DNA from: Blattamonas nauphoetae
Taxonomy: Eukaryota > Preaxostyla > Oxymonadida
Reading direction: 5' to 3'
Length of the DNA stretch: 64,000 nucleotides
Assembly: GCA_033064195.1 (NCBI GenBank)
Contig: JARBJD010000128.1
Coordinates: 124,001 to 188,000 of the forward strand
Part shown: piece after piece, positions 22,848-32,605 of the stretch
Position numbering within the stretch: the first letter of the stretch is position 1
How the letters are laid out: each line of letters opens with the position of its first letter
Translations under genes and position numbers: made by a program
The notes under the pieces: model-generated
The model's input: the letters and a program-made list of their open reading frames with translations, nothing else
Database searches by the model: none
Told to the model about the DNA's origin: nothing

Positions 22848-24140
22848 CAGATGACAGATCTGCAAGATATCATCGATTTACATCCCCAACCGACTTTCTA
22901 TGTCGGACTATCGAATGTTTGTGATGAAGGTGATGTGTGACAGAAATATCGCACTGTGACCATTGTGGGAGTGACTTCAATGGCTCTCCTGGATCTCAAA
23001 ACGGAACTTCTATCAGGTTTTGCTCTGACCAATTCGACCTTGAAACTGAATAAGCTCACAATCAAGCCTTCTCGTTTCTCGTCGTTATCGAAAACACAGA
23101 ATGAGCCGGGGATGTTGCTCGATCAATGCGTGTATTCTACGCTGGACTTTTATCAGCATATTCTTGTTGGAGAACGGAGTAGCTTGACCCTGTCGTCGTT
23201 CTCGATGAGCTTTATCATTATACACGATTGGAGATGCTATATTGGTCTCTAAGTCCCGATTATTGGAGGAACAGGTGATGATCCAATCACCATCTCGAAA
23301 AGCTCGTTTTCGAACATCTCTGGCCTTGTTGAATCTCCTCTGCCACTCGAACGTGCTTTTAGAGTTCCGTTGAGGCGAACGGAGATTCTCGGAATCATAT
23401 AGCATGACGTGGCTGGACGGTTGTCAGGAACGAATGTCTTCGGCCTTCAAGTTCACTCTACACAACAGGAATCGGTGAAGATGACAGAATGCTCGAGTGC
23501 AGCCCGCTTTTTTTTGGAGGAATGTTCCCTTTTCTGAGTTCAACGAGGTGTCTGTGAACACTGACACGATTTGTGGAGCTACAACCACACCATTGCATAT
23601 TCGACTGGACGCCACACGACGTTCACAGCCAGCAACAGCACGAGTGTACCGGGCTTCGCGTTTGGACAAGGCGAGTCGCTGTTTGTGACTGGTCTGGCAT
23701 CGATTTCGGCGAATTGGGTGACATTCGCGGACTCTTCTGCAGGCGAGAGTGGAAGAGGGATGGCGTTGATTGTGGGGAGGGTCACAGTTTTTTCGTTCTC
23801 TCGCGTGAACTTCAGGATGAACGAGGCGTTGTCGTCGATTGGGAACGATGTTGCTGTGACATTTGAGCACAGCACAGCCTCACCACCGAAAAGGAAAGAC
23901 TTCAGAACTTGTTGGAGCATTTTGGCCACTCCGAAAGTGTCACCCCTTCTGACAGACACGCACATCAACAGGGTCAACCAACTTCGGCCTGACTAGCAGT
24001 TCCACGACTGACTCATCGGCCCTGTCACATTTGGATGCCTTGCTGTCGCTTCTGGGATCGTCTTTGTGTGCGTCTATGTCTGGATTCGATGGAAGAAGAT
24101 GTGCTTCATGAGACAGTTGGGAGATTATTTTTGAAAGGTT
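22848..24140 (+). pseudogene. Decayed beta-helix surface-protein gene
   Basis: Fragments in changing frames keep the family's character. 22956-23252 reads SGFALTNSTLKLNKLTIKPS. About 23260-23400 reads ITISKSSFSNISG. 23571-23996 reads beta-helix strands (SISANWVTFADSSAGESGRG). The end (~24015-24100) encodes a membrane helix with a basic stop-transfer (ASGIVFVCVYVWIRWKK). Several in-frame stops and frame changes separate these pieces, so the gene is dead. No pseudokinase tail follows; the sequence becomes AT-rich from ~24150. Confidence 0.6.
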
Positions 24141-24149
24141 GCAAAACAC

Positions 24150-24752
24150 TATGGAGCGTCACCAAAAATTATTTTTTGCCTAATTAACAGTTACAGGCTT
24201 AAAGAGATAATGAGCCATAAATTGAGTGAATTTTGTTTTGATCGCGTTTGAGACGACCATTTTTTCACCAGCACAAATTGACACACTTTTTGATACAATA
24301 CACGTCATAAAACCAAGAAGTGGTGTAAAACGCTAAAAAATAACGGATACATGAGCAAAAAGTGAAATAAATGCACAAATCATTCAAAAAACCATGAAAA
24401 GCACCTCAATGCTCTATCTCTCGAGACGAGGAGTATTGCCCTGGAATAATCTGAACATGTCAGGATGGTTATTTTGATGTCAATTTACGAAGGAATATCA
24501 GTTTTGAGGGATAGTATCTAAAAGGGAGGATGAACAGAAAACGCGTGTTGATCCCAGGACGAGACGAACAATATCATCTGAACAAAACACAAAAAATGAA
24601 GGAAAACATGTGAAAATACCAGATTATGACTTTAATCAGTGAGATGACAAGTCTCGAAGTTGTCGGGAAGACTGTTGAAAACCGACTTTGGAGAGAGAAG
24701 ATGAAAAAGAAAGAACAATGGAAACTTTGTTGGTTCACATCAAAAGAAGTGT
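24150..24752. other. AT-rich intergenic stretch, nothing recognised
   Basis: About 600 bp of AT-rich sequence lies between the decayed surface gene and the small spliced gene on the minus strand. No repeats, transposon ends or coding frames were recognised. Confidence 0.4.
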
Positions 24753-25516
24753 TCAAACACTGATCTTACGCGAATGAGAAGGTATGTCCAAGAATTGGCG
24801 AAGAGGGGTCACCGCCAGCAGAAATCTGAATGAAAAGAGTGGATGAATCGGTAAATGAACGTACAAAACCTTCAGTGTGTTGATTGAAGGGGTATATGCA
24901 GACAATGAGAATGGTTAGGCAAATCTCCAGACTTACACAAAAATATGACGCCAGCAACTTTTGAAAAATAATCACCCAGTTGCTGAAAGTGCGCGAAGCA
25001 TGGAATGGACATGACGAACTTGAGTAGCAGAGGAGAGTGAAAGAAGAGACGGGACGAGCATCGACAGCGACGAGAGCAGCAGGCGAGAGAGAGTGGGATG
25101 AAGAGAGAAGCGGATGGAGTTGCGGAGACTGAGAATCAGTGTTCATCGCAAAAGGACGACTGCGAGCAGGCCGGCCCTCCTCTACCCATCCTCGTTCCTC
25201 GTCGTTCTGTCCTCCGCAGCCTCTCCTCGCCCCGTCTTTGCTGATTGGGAAGGATGGACAGTGTGACACACATCTTGATCCGCGCAGTGTGTCACGCGAA
25301 AGAGGCGTCACAATCAATTGTCGCCAGAAATAGTCGTAAAAGATGGAAAATTACACCGGCAATGGGATAGAGGTAGGGTGGCAACGCCATCTGTTGAAAT
25401 TTTTGAGCGTCTTCGGAGTTGGGTGAAAGCCCGCTTGTAAACACCTGGACAGCCAAATTGCGAAGCTCCTGCAATCTCGCCTTAAAGATTTCACCAAACT
25501 GCTCTTCTTGAGTCAT
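24753..25516 (-). CDS. Small single-pass membrane protein, three exons
   Basis: The proposed exons are 25516-25355 (ATG start), 24982-24939 and 24825-24753, with introns of 372 and 113 nt (GTAATT...TTTCAG; GTGTAAGT...ATTCAG). Together they give 279 nt, 92 aa. The N-terminal 54 residues are helical and polar (MTQEEQFGEIFKARLQEL). After the first splice the chain reads QLGDYFSKVAGVIFLFLLAV, one membrane helix, then a short basic tail ending SHSRKISV. The long CT-rich first intron contains an unspliced open frame that I regard as non-coding. I do not recognise the family; a small ER or organelle membrane subunit is possible. The start lies only a few bp from the open frame of the divergent helical-repeat gene. 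Confidence 0.45.
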
Positions 25517-25520
25517 TGTT

Positions 25521-26600
25521 GTGTTCAAATTAAAATGCAAATTAAAATTCAGAGATCTAACCCATTGTTGTGTTCGACTCACTTCAGAGATTGATCTCAC
25601 TCTTCGTAGCTCGGCTGAATCAGATCACTGCAGAGTGATCAAATATCTGCCCCAACTCTACCTCTGTTCTGATTCAGCCACCTTCTTTGGCTTCCTCCAT
25701 CCTTTCATCATTCGTGGTTTTGGGTCAGTTTTTCTTCAACTCGCAGACACAGACTTCCATACTGATTTGGCCAGAATCGTCTTCGTTTTAGCCGACGATC
25801 TCGATCCTTCAGGGTTTATGCACATCCCTTTGTCTCTTAATATACGATCCCCTTCAACACAAATTGTTGACGCTGCAAGTGCCTTTCTCCAACTGTCTTG
25901 TACTGGTTGCTTCCTTCCAGACGAAATTGAACACCTTCTCACAATCATTGTTGCACTCTCGGTCATGTCAATCAGCTCTGCTTCTGTTCAATCAGTCGTC
26001 AAACTCTTCCGATTGCTCACTCGCCTCTCATCAACATCTAACACCGACCTCAGAATTGAAAAGAACAGCGAATTCTGGACACTAACATTGGCGTGTCTAA
26101 CAAAGTTCAGATTCAGTGTCCCACACACCTTCTTTCACGAATGCTTCACAACCCTGGACAATGATTTTGCTACCCACATCCAAGAACCAAGTCACGGTAA
26201 AGGAAAAAAAGTCTCTGTCGGCGATTTGGATTTCTTGAACACAATCGCTGGATTAATCAGCAGGGATCGTGTGAAGAACGCCGTGTTGGGTGCAATCACC
26301 ATCGAAGTGCGCAGACTCATTCTCGTCTCGTCTCGGTCTCCGATTCCGGCTTTCCGACATGTTTCTCTTGTGATTCTGTCGCAGATTTGTCTCTCAGCCA
26401 ATCCGATTTTTGTTCTCATTTGGTGTCGATGGGATGTTGTGGAGTGTGTGATGAAGGCGGTTGAGGCCAGTTCGAGTTTGGACGAATATGAGATGGGAGT
26501 GTCGATTTTGGGATCGATTTTGCGAACCCTCACACTCTCTCAATCAATCGACAAGATGACTCACTTCGATTTCTCCATATTTCTGGACTTGGCGTGTTAA
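25521..26600 (+). CDS. Helical-repeat hypothetical protein, start unresolved
   Basis: A 360-codon frame is open from 25521, but the first in-frame ATG is at 25818, so either an upstream exon is missed or the 5' end is truncated. An acceptor-like CACTTCAG at ~25580 could begin the true exon. The protein is made of leucine-rich amphipathic helices (HTDLARIVFVLADDL, LLTIIVALSVMSI, VKLFRLLTRLSS, AFRHVSLVILSQICL), as in ARM/HEAT solenoids, with a charged loop near aa 235 (HGKGKKVSVGD). Its stop codon lies in the TTAA that forms the left target site of the adjoining MITE. Function unknown; grouped loosely with the helical-repeat genes at 12, 33 and 47 kb. Confidence 0.6.
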   Translation: MFKLKCKLKFRDLTHCCVRLTSEIDLTLRSSAESDHCRVIKYLPQLYLCSDSATFFGFLHPFIIRGFGSVFLQLADTDFHTDLARIVFVLADDLDPSGFMHIPLSLNIRSPSTQIVDAASAFLQLSCTGCFLPDEIEHLLTIIVALSVMSISSASVQSVVKLFRLLTRLSSTSNTDLRIEKNSEFWTLTLACLTKFRFSVPHTFFHECFTTLDNDFATHIQEPSHGKGKKVSVGDLDFLNTIAGLISRDRVKNAVLGAITIEVRRLILVSSRSPIPAFRHVSLVILSQICLSANPIFVLIWCRWDVVECVMKAVEASSSLDEYEMGVSILGSILRTLTLSQSIDKMTHFDFSIFLDLAC

Positions 26601-26952
26601 GTGGATTGGACACTGTCCAGTGTTGGACTGGACAGTTGACCTCGATTGGACACTCATTTTTCTTCTCGTTCATTTCACCCTCAATTCATTGTTCCATACT
26701 ATTTCTCAAAGAAATGACAAAAATATTAAAAGAAAAGGTGAAATGGCTGGAATTGGAGTACATTCTGCGACATGCGAGGATCGGCTTGATCCACCCATGA
26801 TTGGACAGCATTGGACACCATTGGACAATTCGATGGCAGGTTTTTTCTGAGGTCTCCTCAATTAGTGCATCCTGTTTATTGAGGTTTTGAAGAGTCGGCC
26901 AAATTGGACTGGCCATTTGACTGTCCAGTCCTGGACTGTCCAATCGACACCT
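26601..26952. mobile_element. MITE flanked by TTAA, GGATTGGACA termini
   Basis: A 352-bp insertion is bounded by TTAA on both sides (26597-26600 and 26953-26956). Its ends are imperfect inverted repeats of ~45 bp built on GATTGGACA and GACTGGACAGT. The hexamer TTGGAC recurs through the body. TTAA duplications suggest piggyBac- or Kolobok-type mobilisation; no transposase is encoded. A related GGACTGGAC-rich fragment lies at ~31730-31800. Confidence 0.55.
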
Positions 26953-27228
26953 ATTAAGGGTTGCAGTTACCTCCCCATTTCAATGACGGTGTGATCCTTA
27001 GACTTATTTCTCACATATTTCATGACTAGGAGACTTCATCTTTGATTCGGAACACGTTGGCCTCCTCATTGGCAGAGACTGGTCAAAATGACGACAGTCC
27101 TCTGGATCCTGGTTCGATCTCACTATCTCCACGCGATAAATTACTCCGTCATATCGTCTTTCAAAAATTTAAACGTCTCGATCTATTTTTTTCATTATCC
27201 TTATCACAGCTCTGCAACCAGTCGACCA

Positions 27229-27694
27229 CCCGACTCAGACAGGAACTAAAATAATTGATCTGGAATATGCTTCTCTGGAAGCTCCGGATGGAAATTTCCG
27301 TGACTTTGTCTACTACCATGTCTGTGGAGCAGACGGAAAACAAAAGAAACAAACGAAAAAGTACCGGCAATGTCTTCATGTAAATTCTGTCGGTATAATG
27401 TGCTCCTACGCAAAAACGAAATCAAGAAGCGAAGCTGCAAAACACATTTGTTCTAACACCGATTCCGTATTGGGCACTCTCGACTCTTTCATCCAGGCAC
27501 AGAAGGATCTACAATTCCAACCTCGAATACAAAGAAATCCGGGACTTGAAGATGCTGTGGTGGATAGCCGGCTCAATCTGATCGCGGGCTCTAGACTGTC
27601 TTTTGCGTTTGCGGACTCTCCTTTACTCCGACGACACGAGGAGTTACTTGTTGCTTTGGGACAAAGAAATCCGAACGTTCAAGATCTACACTAA
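27229..27694 (+). CDS. hAT transposase, N-terminal BED-finger part
   Basis: The open frame reads TGTKIIDLEYASLEAPDGNF, then a Cys/His-rich segment. Cys at RQCLHV and IMCSYAKTK, and the KHICSN motif, fit a BED-type zinc finger, the DNA-binding domain of hAT transposases. It continues with a segment typical of the region before the catalytic core (RLSFAFADSPLL). A short intron (~27175-27211) would join it to an upstream exon (RDKLLRHIVFQKFK). Near 27660 the reading shifts by two bases relative to the main core frame, so the element has at least one break. The gene is probably inactive unless the shift is a sequencing error. Confidence 0.55.
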
Positions 27695-27729
27695 CACACT
27701 CCATCTCAAGACAAAGGGCTTCAATTCTA

Positions 27730-29706
27730 ATGTGCGACAAGTCTACAATCATAGAAAACCAGGTTCTCCAAAAATTGTTCGATGATGTCGTTGGGATATG
27801 TATGGATGCTGGGACCGTCGGAGGCAGAACGTACAATGGTTTTCAATACGTTAATCCAAACACTTTTCAATCTCCGATTCTTGCCGAATTATTGGAGGAA
27901 GACCACACCAGTTTAACCATTGCACAATCACTCGCCGCCATCATTAACCGGGCAACTGAAAACGGAATATTGGTGGCGTCTGTTGTGAGCGACTCGGCTG
28001 CGTGTATGGTTCACAGTGTCGATCTAGATAACGTGGGACTGGCAACACATTACTCGAACAATCTAGCTCTACCACTGTCATGGAGGCCATTTCATTCGCA
28101 TTGCGCCGCTCATCTGCTCCATAATGCATATCGAGATGCATTCGGTCAATCATCTCTTCTGCAATCTGTCCACACATTTGTAGAGACTCTCGTGAATGAC
28201 TGCCGGTCGATTCGCTTCAAATCAGAATTTAGAAGAAAACCACCACGTTTTTTAGCCCACCGATGGATTTCTATCTCATCTCTTGTTATCTGGGTCTGCC
28301 AAGAATCAAAGAAACTCACCGAGCTCTTTCCAGATCAGTTCACTACCAGGCGTCAATTTGAGGTTTTCCTCCTCTATCACCTCATCGTCCCACTTTTTCA
28401 ATCAGTCTGCTCCTTGGAATCCGACCAAAGCTCTCTATGTGATGTTTTCCCAACTATCTTCCAGCTTCTCCTCCACTACGAATCGTTGCGTGAACTACTG
28501 CAAGTTTCGAACTCAGAATGGATTCTCCCAATAAGGACATGTGAGGATTGCATTTTTAACCGCTTGGTACAAACTGATTCTGCTATGCAGCGAGCTCTCG
28601 CATTCTCGTTTACACTATTTGGACGATTTGTCTTAACTGGTGACCCTTTCGACAATATGAAGAAGATTTCTACATTTCCCACCGCAGTCCATCTATCATT
28701 CGTACAGCTGCCGATTCCATCTCAACTCACCATCGGCATGAACAGTGAGCTCCCAGTCCTGACGAAACTTCCCTCTTCTTTTCAAATTCGAACTGATGGC
28801 AGACGTCTAGCTGCTGTCCAACAGGAAACTCAGTTTCAACAAACTCTTCAGGAACTTGGCACTGACATCAGCGAGTATTTTGAGACTGGTGAGTCCGAAG
28901 ATGGAAACAGCGACTCAGAGGATGAATACACACCAGCTCAACGAGAAAAAGTCCCAACTTCAACCATTTCTATTGCCGATCGCGCGGACATTCAAGAAGC
29001 AAAACTAAACATCCTTCGTTGTGAGCTTGAAATCGCTCGAAAATACGTTGACTCTCACCCAAAGATGTTTGTTCAATCTGAGCAAGGTAGAACCGAAGAA
29101 GACGACTTCCCACGAAAGATAAAACGTCGAACCAGTTCAGCTGCCTTCTCTCCGGATGACGTCCTTGCGATGGAGGAGGAACTGGAGAGACAAACTATGG
29201 TAGGAATAAGAGATGATCTCGAGACACTGGATACAGACGATACGGAGGAGTACCAAACTTGTCGAGCAGTTCTTGGTGAGACCCATTGGAGAGATTTGCT
29301 TTGTGTGCAACTTGGACAAACCTTACGACAGTCTATGCCAGAGTTGGATGATCAGTCAATTCAAGGAATTCAACTCATCTACCTAACTTGGCTGAACAAC
29401 AAGCTGACACTATCATTCGAGTTTGCTTTCAATTCAGACCCGTATACGTACTGGAAGAACAACCGACTCTCAACAAATGTCATTGTTCGCACTCTTTCGA
29501 CTGTTGCTGTGTGCATGATGTCCACATCTGCAACGGAAGCTTGCTGTGAAAGAGTCTTTGCTCAAATGCGAACTCTGGTTGGAGCACATCGGCATTCACT
29601 CCATCCTCAGACAGTTCGTGCCCTAATCCGAGTCGGATCACAGGCTACGTCGAAGGCCGAATCGGAACTGGCATCTAAGCCGAGAACAGGGATGAATAAG
29701 CAATAG
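27730..29706 (+). CDS. hAT transposase core and dimerisation domain
   Basis: This is a 658-codon frame. Features of the RNase-H-fold hAT core include a catalytic-type Asp in VGICMDAGTVGG, SVVSDSAACM (second acidic residue), and CAAHLLHNA (the family's CxxH motif). It then has a large helical insertion, an acidic Ser-rich linker, and the C-terminal dimerisation block SATEACCERVFAQMRTLVG followed by HSLHPQTVRALIRV. The preceding codons in the same frame (RSTLTHSISRQR) match the 'vPSRxTL' segment before the core, so the real start lies upstream in the BED-finger frame. The long intact core suggests a fairly recent insertion. It excises and reinserts element DNA in the nucleus; partners are any non-autonomous hAT copies such as the MITE near 21 kb (inference). 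Confidence 0.8.
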   Translation: MCDKSTIIENQVLQKLFDDVVGICMDAGTVGGRTYNGFQYVNPNTFQSPILAELLEEDHTSLTIAQSLAAIINRATENGILVASVVSDSAACMVHSVDLDNVGLATHYSNNLALPLSWRPFHSHCAAHLLHNAYRDAFGQSSLLQSVHTFVETLVNDCRSIRFKSEFRRKPPRFLAHRWISISSLVIWVCQESKKLTELFPDQFTTRRQFEVFLLYHLIVPLFQSVCSLESDQSSLCDVFPTIFQLLLHYESLRELLQVSNSEWILPIRTCEDCIFNRLVQTDSAMQRALAFSFTLFGRFVLTGDPFDNMKKISTFPTAVHLSFVQLPIPSQLTIGMNSELPVLTKLPSSFQIRTDGRRLAAVQQETQFQQTLQELGTDISEYFETGESEDGNSDSEDEYTPAQREKVPTSTISIADRADIQEAKLNILRCELEIARKYVDSHPKMFVQSEQGRTEEDDFPRKIKRRTSSAAFSPDDVLAMEEELERQTMVGIRDDLETLDTDDTEEYQTCRAVLGETHWRDLLCVQLGQTLRQSMPELDDQSIQGIQLIYLTWLNNKLTLSFEFAFNSDPYTYWKNNRLSTNVIVRTLSTVAVCMMSTSATEACCERVFAQMRTLVGAHRHSLHPQTVRALIRVGSQATSKAESELASKPRTGMNKQ

Positions 29707-29762
29707 TTGTCTCCCTCTTCCCTTTGTCCGTGAGATTTACCTGAAAAACTGCGCTGTTCCCA

Positions 29763-31610
29763 GGAACATGTACGCTGCCACACTCCGCGATATCTCCAAC
29801 ACCCTCTCGATGGACGACGAGGCACGGACAATTCTCGTTCCGGTTCCAGCTATGGACATCCAGTCTGCTCGATCACAAAGTGATTCTGATGAAAGAGTCT
29901 TTATTTGACACTCCACTCGTTGTACGTCAAAATGGGATCTTCTGCCACGATAGAGCTATGCTACATCGACAATTGCCGATGGGCACATTGCGAAGCAGAG
30001 TAGTCTATCATTTTCTTTTTTGGTGAATCTACTCAACTTTCTCTCGGCTCTCTTCCTTCCCTGGAGACAAAACCAACCAAGTTCCATTGGCAACTCGCTC
30101 TGACATGTTTTCTCGTCGAGCACATCTACTGACCTCAAATTTCTGAGAGGATGATGCAAGAATCCTCTTCCAGCTAGCCGTCGGGTGGGACATGATTCAG
30201 ACTGCCACTCTCGGACACATGTGGATGAATACTGCAGAGAGGATGCTTAAAAACAACCACCATCCACGATCCATCACTTCCAGTTGCGTGATCTTTCTTC
30301 CTCATCACCTGTCGTGACTGCCTCAAACACACGATCAAATCGATGCATATTCCTCCGGAATAGATATTTGTACTTTGACAGAAAGCCCACTCAAACCGAT
30401 GTCTCCATCCACTCTACAATTTCTATCCTCCCTCGACAGAACGTCATCGCAGAATCGTCTCTGTCTCTCCCACTCCTCTAGCACGTCCAGAAGATGAACA
30501 GGAAGCCATGCCTGACTGGATCAACGAGATCGCTCTTGATGTCTTCGAATCAACGAAAACGGCTCCGTTTCCGTTCAGATGTGCTTCCTGTGATTTCAAG
30601 AACAGCATGAATCTGCCTCTCAATCAAACTAAACAAACTACTGTGAATAGTGAAAGTGCTAGACGAGAACGAGAGGAGAGTGACCAGATCACCGGAGATG
30701 CATTCGACATTCACATTCGACAGGAACGACTCGCTTATCAACTGTCTGTTATACCCCTCAAAACACAATACACCAGAGACAAACAAATCCATTCATCTCC
30801 ACTCTCTCTAACCTCACAATATCCTCCTCTACGAATGCAAACACCCCCTGTTTAGCAGCCTGAAGTCCTCCACAAAATCATGTCAACTTTAGGAACACAC
30901 GTGCAGTCCCTCCAGGGTCTCTTTTCTCGAAAACAGCAATATGTCCAATCTGAGCAAGAAGTATCCATGAAATACATTTCACAAGGAGACTCCGCCCAAT
31001 TCATGCTCCAGACAGAACGATCGCAACTTGAAGAAAGACAGGATGTCGCTGCGAAGGAAGACAACTTCGATGAAGCAGATACACTGGCTGCCGGGCAGGA
31101 CTCCAAAACACAGACCCGAGAGGTATTCCACACACTCTTCTTGGAGAAGGCGAAGCTACTGACGGACGAACAAGAGGCGTACGACACTGCACAGGAACAA
31201 CATTTCGCGGAGCAGAAACATCAGAGACAACTGCTCACAGCGACTTTCTCGGTCTGCAACGTTCTCTTCACATTTGAGACAGTGGAGTCAGCAATCCTTG
31301 CCAAGGAACGATCCTCTCTCTCCACAGCCTCGCGGCAGCTTCAATACCCCTTCCGCGAACAACGCAGAGTCTCCACAGCGGAGGAAGGTGTAGAAGAGAT
31401 GATATAGCAGGAGGTTGTTTGTCGGAACCATCCACCTGCCTGGACTAGATCAGGAGAAGAGAATTTCTGTGACACCACTCAGAACTCATGGGAGGAATGG
31501 AACGAATCGACATATCCAACGGAATATCAAGAAGAAGACAAGATCTCACACTGCACGTTCAGGTTCTCACCAAGTTGTACACTGGAATATCTTTTTCTTT
31601 GAATTGGTTA
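29763..31610 (+). pseudogene. Broken coiled-coil protein gene
   Basis: Coding-looking fragments follow the transposase. 29763-29910 reads MYAATLRDISNTLSMDDEAR. About 30480-31610 is a single frame interrupted twice by TAG, each followed by CAG. The latter includes EAMPDWINEIALDVFE, a charged helix (ARREREESDQITGDAFDI), a UVR-like motif (KEDNFDEADTLAAGQD) and a long coiled coil (FLEKAKLLTDEQEAYDTA). Both stops are one transition from CAG, so decay by C-to-T is likely. I do not recognise the parent gene. Some gaps in 29910-30480 may be introns rather than damage. Confidence 0.4.
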
Positions 31611-32605
31611 TGTTTTGGTGCATTTCATGTACACAACGACAAAAAGATCAGTTAAAAATCCCACGGAGAAATTATGAACAGAGTCAATTAACCAAAATCA
31701 TGGGTCAGATCTCACATCGCCCAAATAGGAGACTGGACACTGGACTGGACTTTGCCACCTCGACTGGACACAGCTTAACAGGCCAATTCTGGACCACTTT
31801 TCGAGAGATTCAGACATTCAACCTTCAACACCGAATGAAACCAATCCGCGGGTATCACAATTCTCTCAACCTCTAACTCCACCATTCCTACCATTTTTAC
31901 ATGTTTGTTGCACTTTTTAGAAGTCGATATGTTCAAAATGAATCGAGAATGTGATCCACCCTTATTAAGAAAATTCCTGTCACAAATCGACGTCTTCGTC
32001 TTCATATGCTTGAAAGCCGATCAATCCATCACAATGAGTCCCCTCAGACCCTTTCATCTGAGTTACGCAACCGTTTTCCCGAGATAAACCAAACATGGGA
32101 CAACGACTGTATTTCGGACCTTCCATTCTTCTATCCTTTCTTTAGATTCGAATCGCCTCACTCCTCGAAAATATTCAAAATGAACGATCCGATTCGTGTC
32201 TGGAATCACTCAGAACATTGCTTCATCTCGTCCAAAGTTTCTTCTCTCATTTTCATCCATTGTTCATTCTATTTCATCCAGCATGTCTTCACTCCGTTAA
32301 AAATGAGAACTTGGCCGATTGGCCCCAATTTTTGGATCCTCTCACTGAAGATTCTCTCTCACCAGAAACAATCGTTTGTCTGACTCTGCCATAAACCCTC
32401 TCCAGTCTCTTCTCTTCAGCCTTCTGAAAACTCTTTGTTTGCTTCATCCGTTTTCAGTCTGTTCAGTGATTCACTCCACATCTTTCAGACTGTCCATCCC
32501 AACTTCGAAATTCGCCAAGTTCATCCTGTCCTCGCTCCAAAACTGGGAGACCTGTCCCGCAATTGACGATGTCTGGTCTTTTTCTTTGTTCACCTTTGTT
32601 GTCAG
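31611..32605. other. Gap with GGACTGGAC repeat remnant and unresolved 5' exons
   Basis: The segment 31730-31800 carries tandem GACTGGACA motifs like the ends of the TTAA MITE at 26.6 kb, so it is probably a remnant. From ~31930 several short open pieces (for example RECDPPLLRKFLSQIDVF; ENSLFASSVFSLFSDSLHIF at ~32425-32490) look like 5' exons of the downstream helical-repeat gene, but I could not connect them confidently. Confidence 0.35.

Larger units (their letters stand above)
26985..29706 (+). mobile_element. hAT-family DNA transposon, coding part
   Basis: The span covers the recognisable coding sequence of a hAT element. A possible first codon pair at ~26985, an exon from ~27030, a BED-type zinc-finger region at ~27320-27460 and the transposase core at 27730-29706 are present. 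I could not find matching terminal inverted repeats or an 8-bp duplication, so the true ends are unknown. The TTAA MITE abuts the left side. Confidence 0.6.

Noticed and set aside
24766-25317. 183-codon minus-strand frame as a gene
   Set aside because: It spans what reads better as the CT-rich first intron of the small membrane protein plus out-of-frame exons.
30853-31407. Non-standard code with TAG as Gln
   Set aside because: Large intact genes here use CAA/CAG for Gln and several end in TAA/TAG where homology or structure ends; two TAGs in one damaged gene are simpler as mutations. Kept as a low-priority check.
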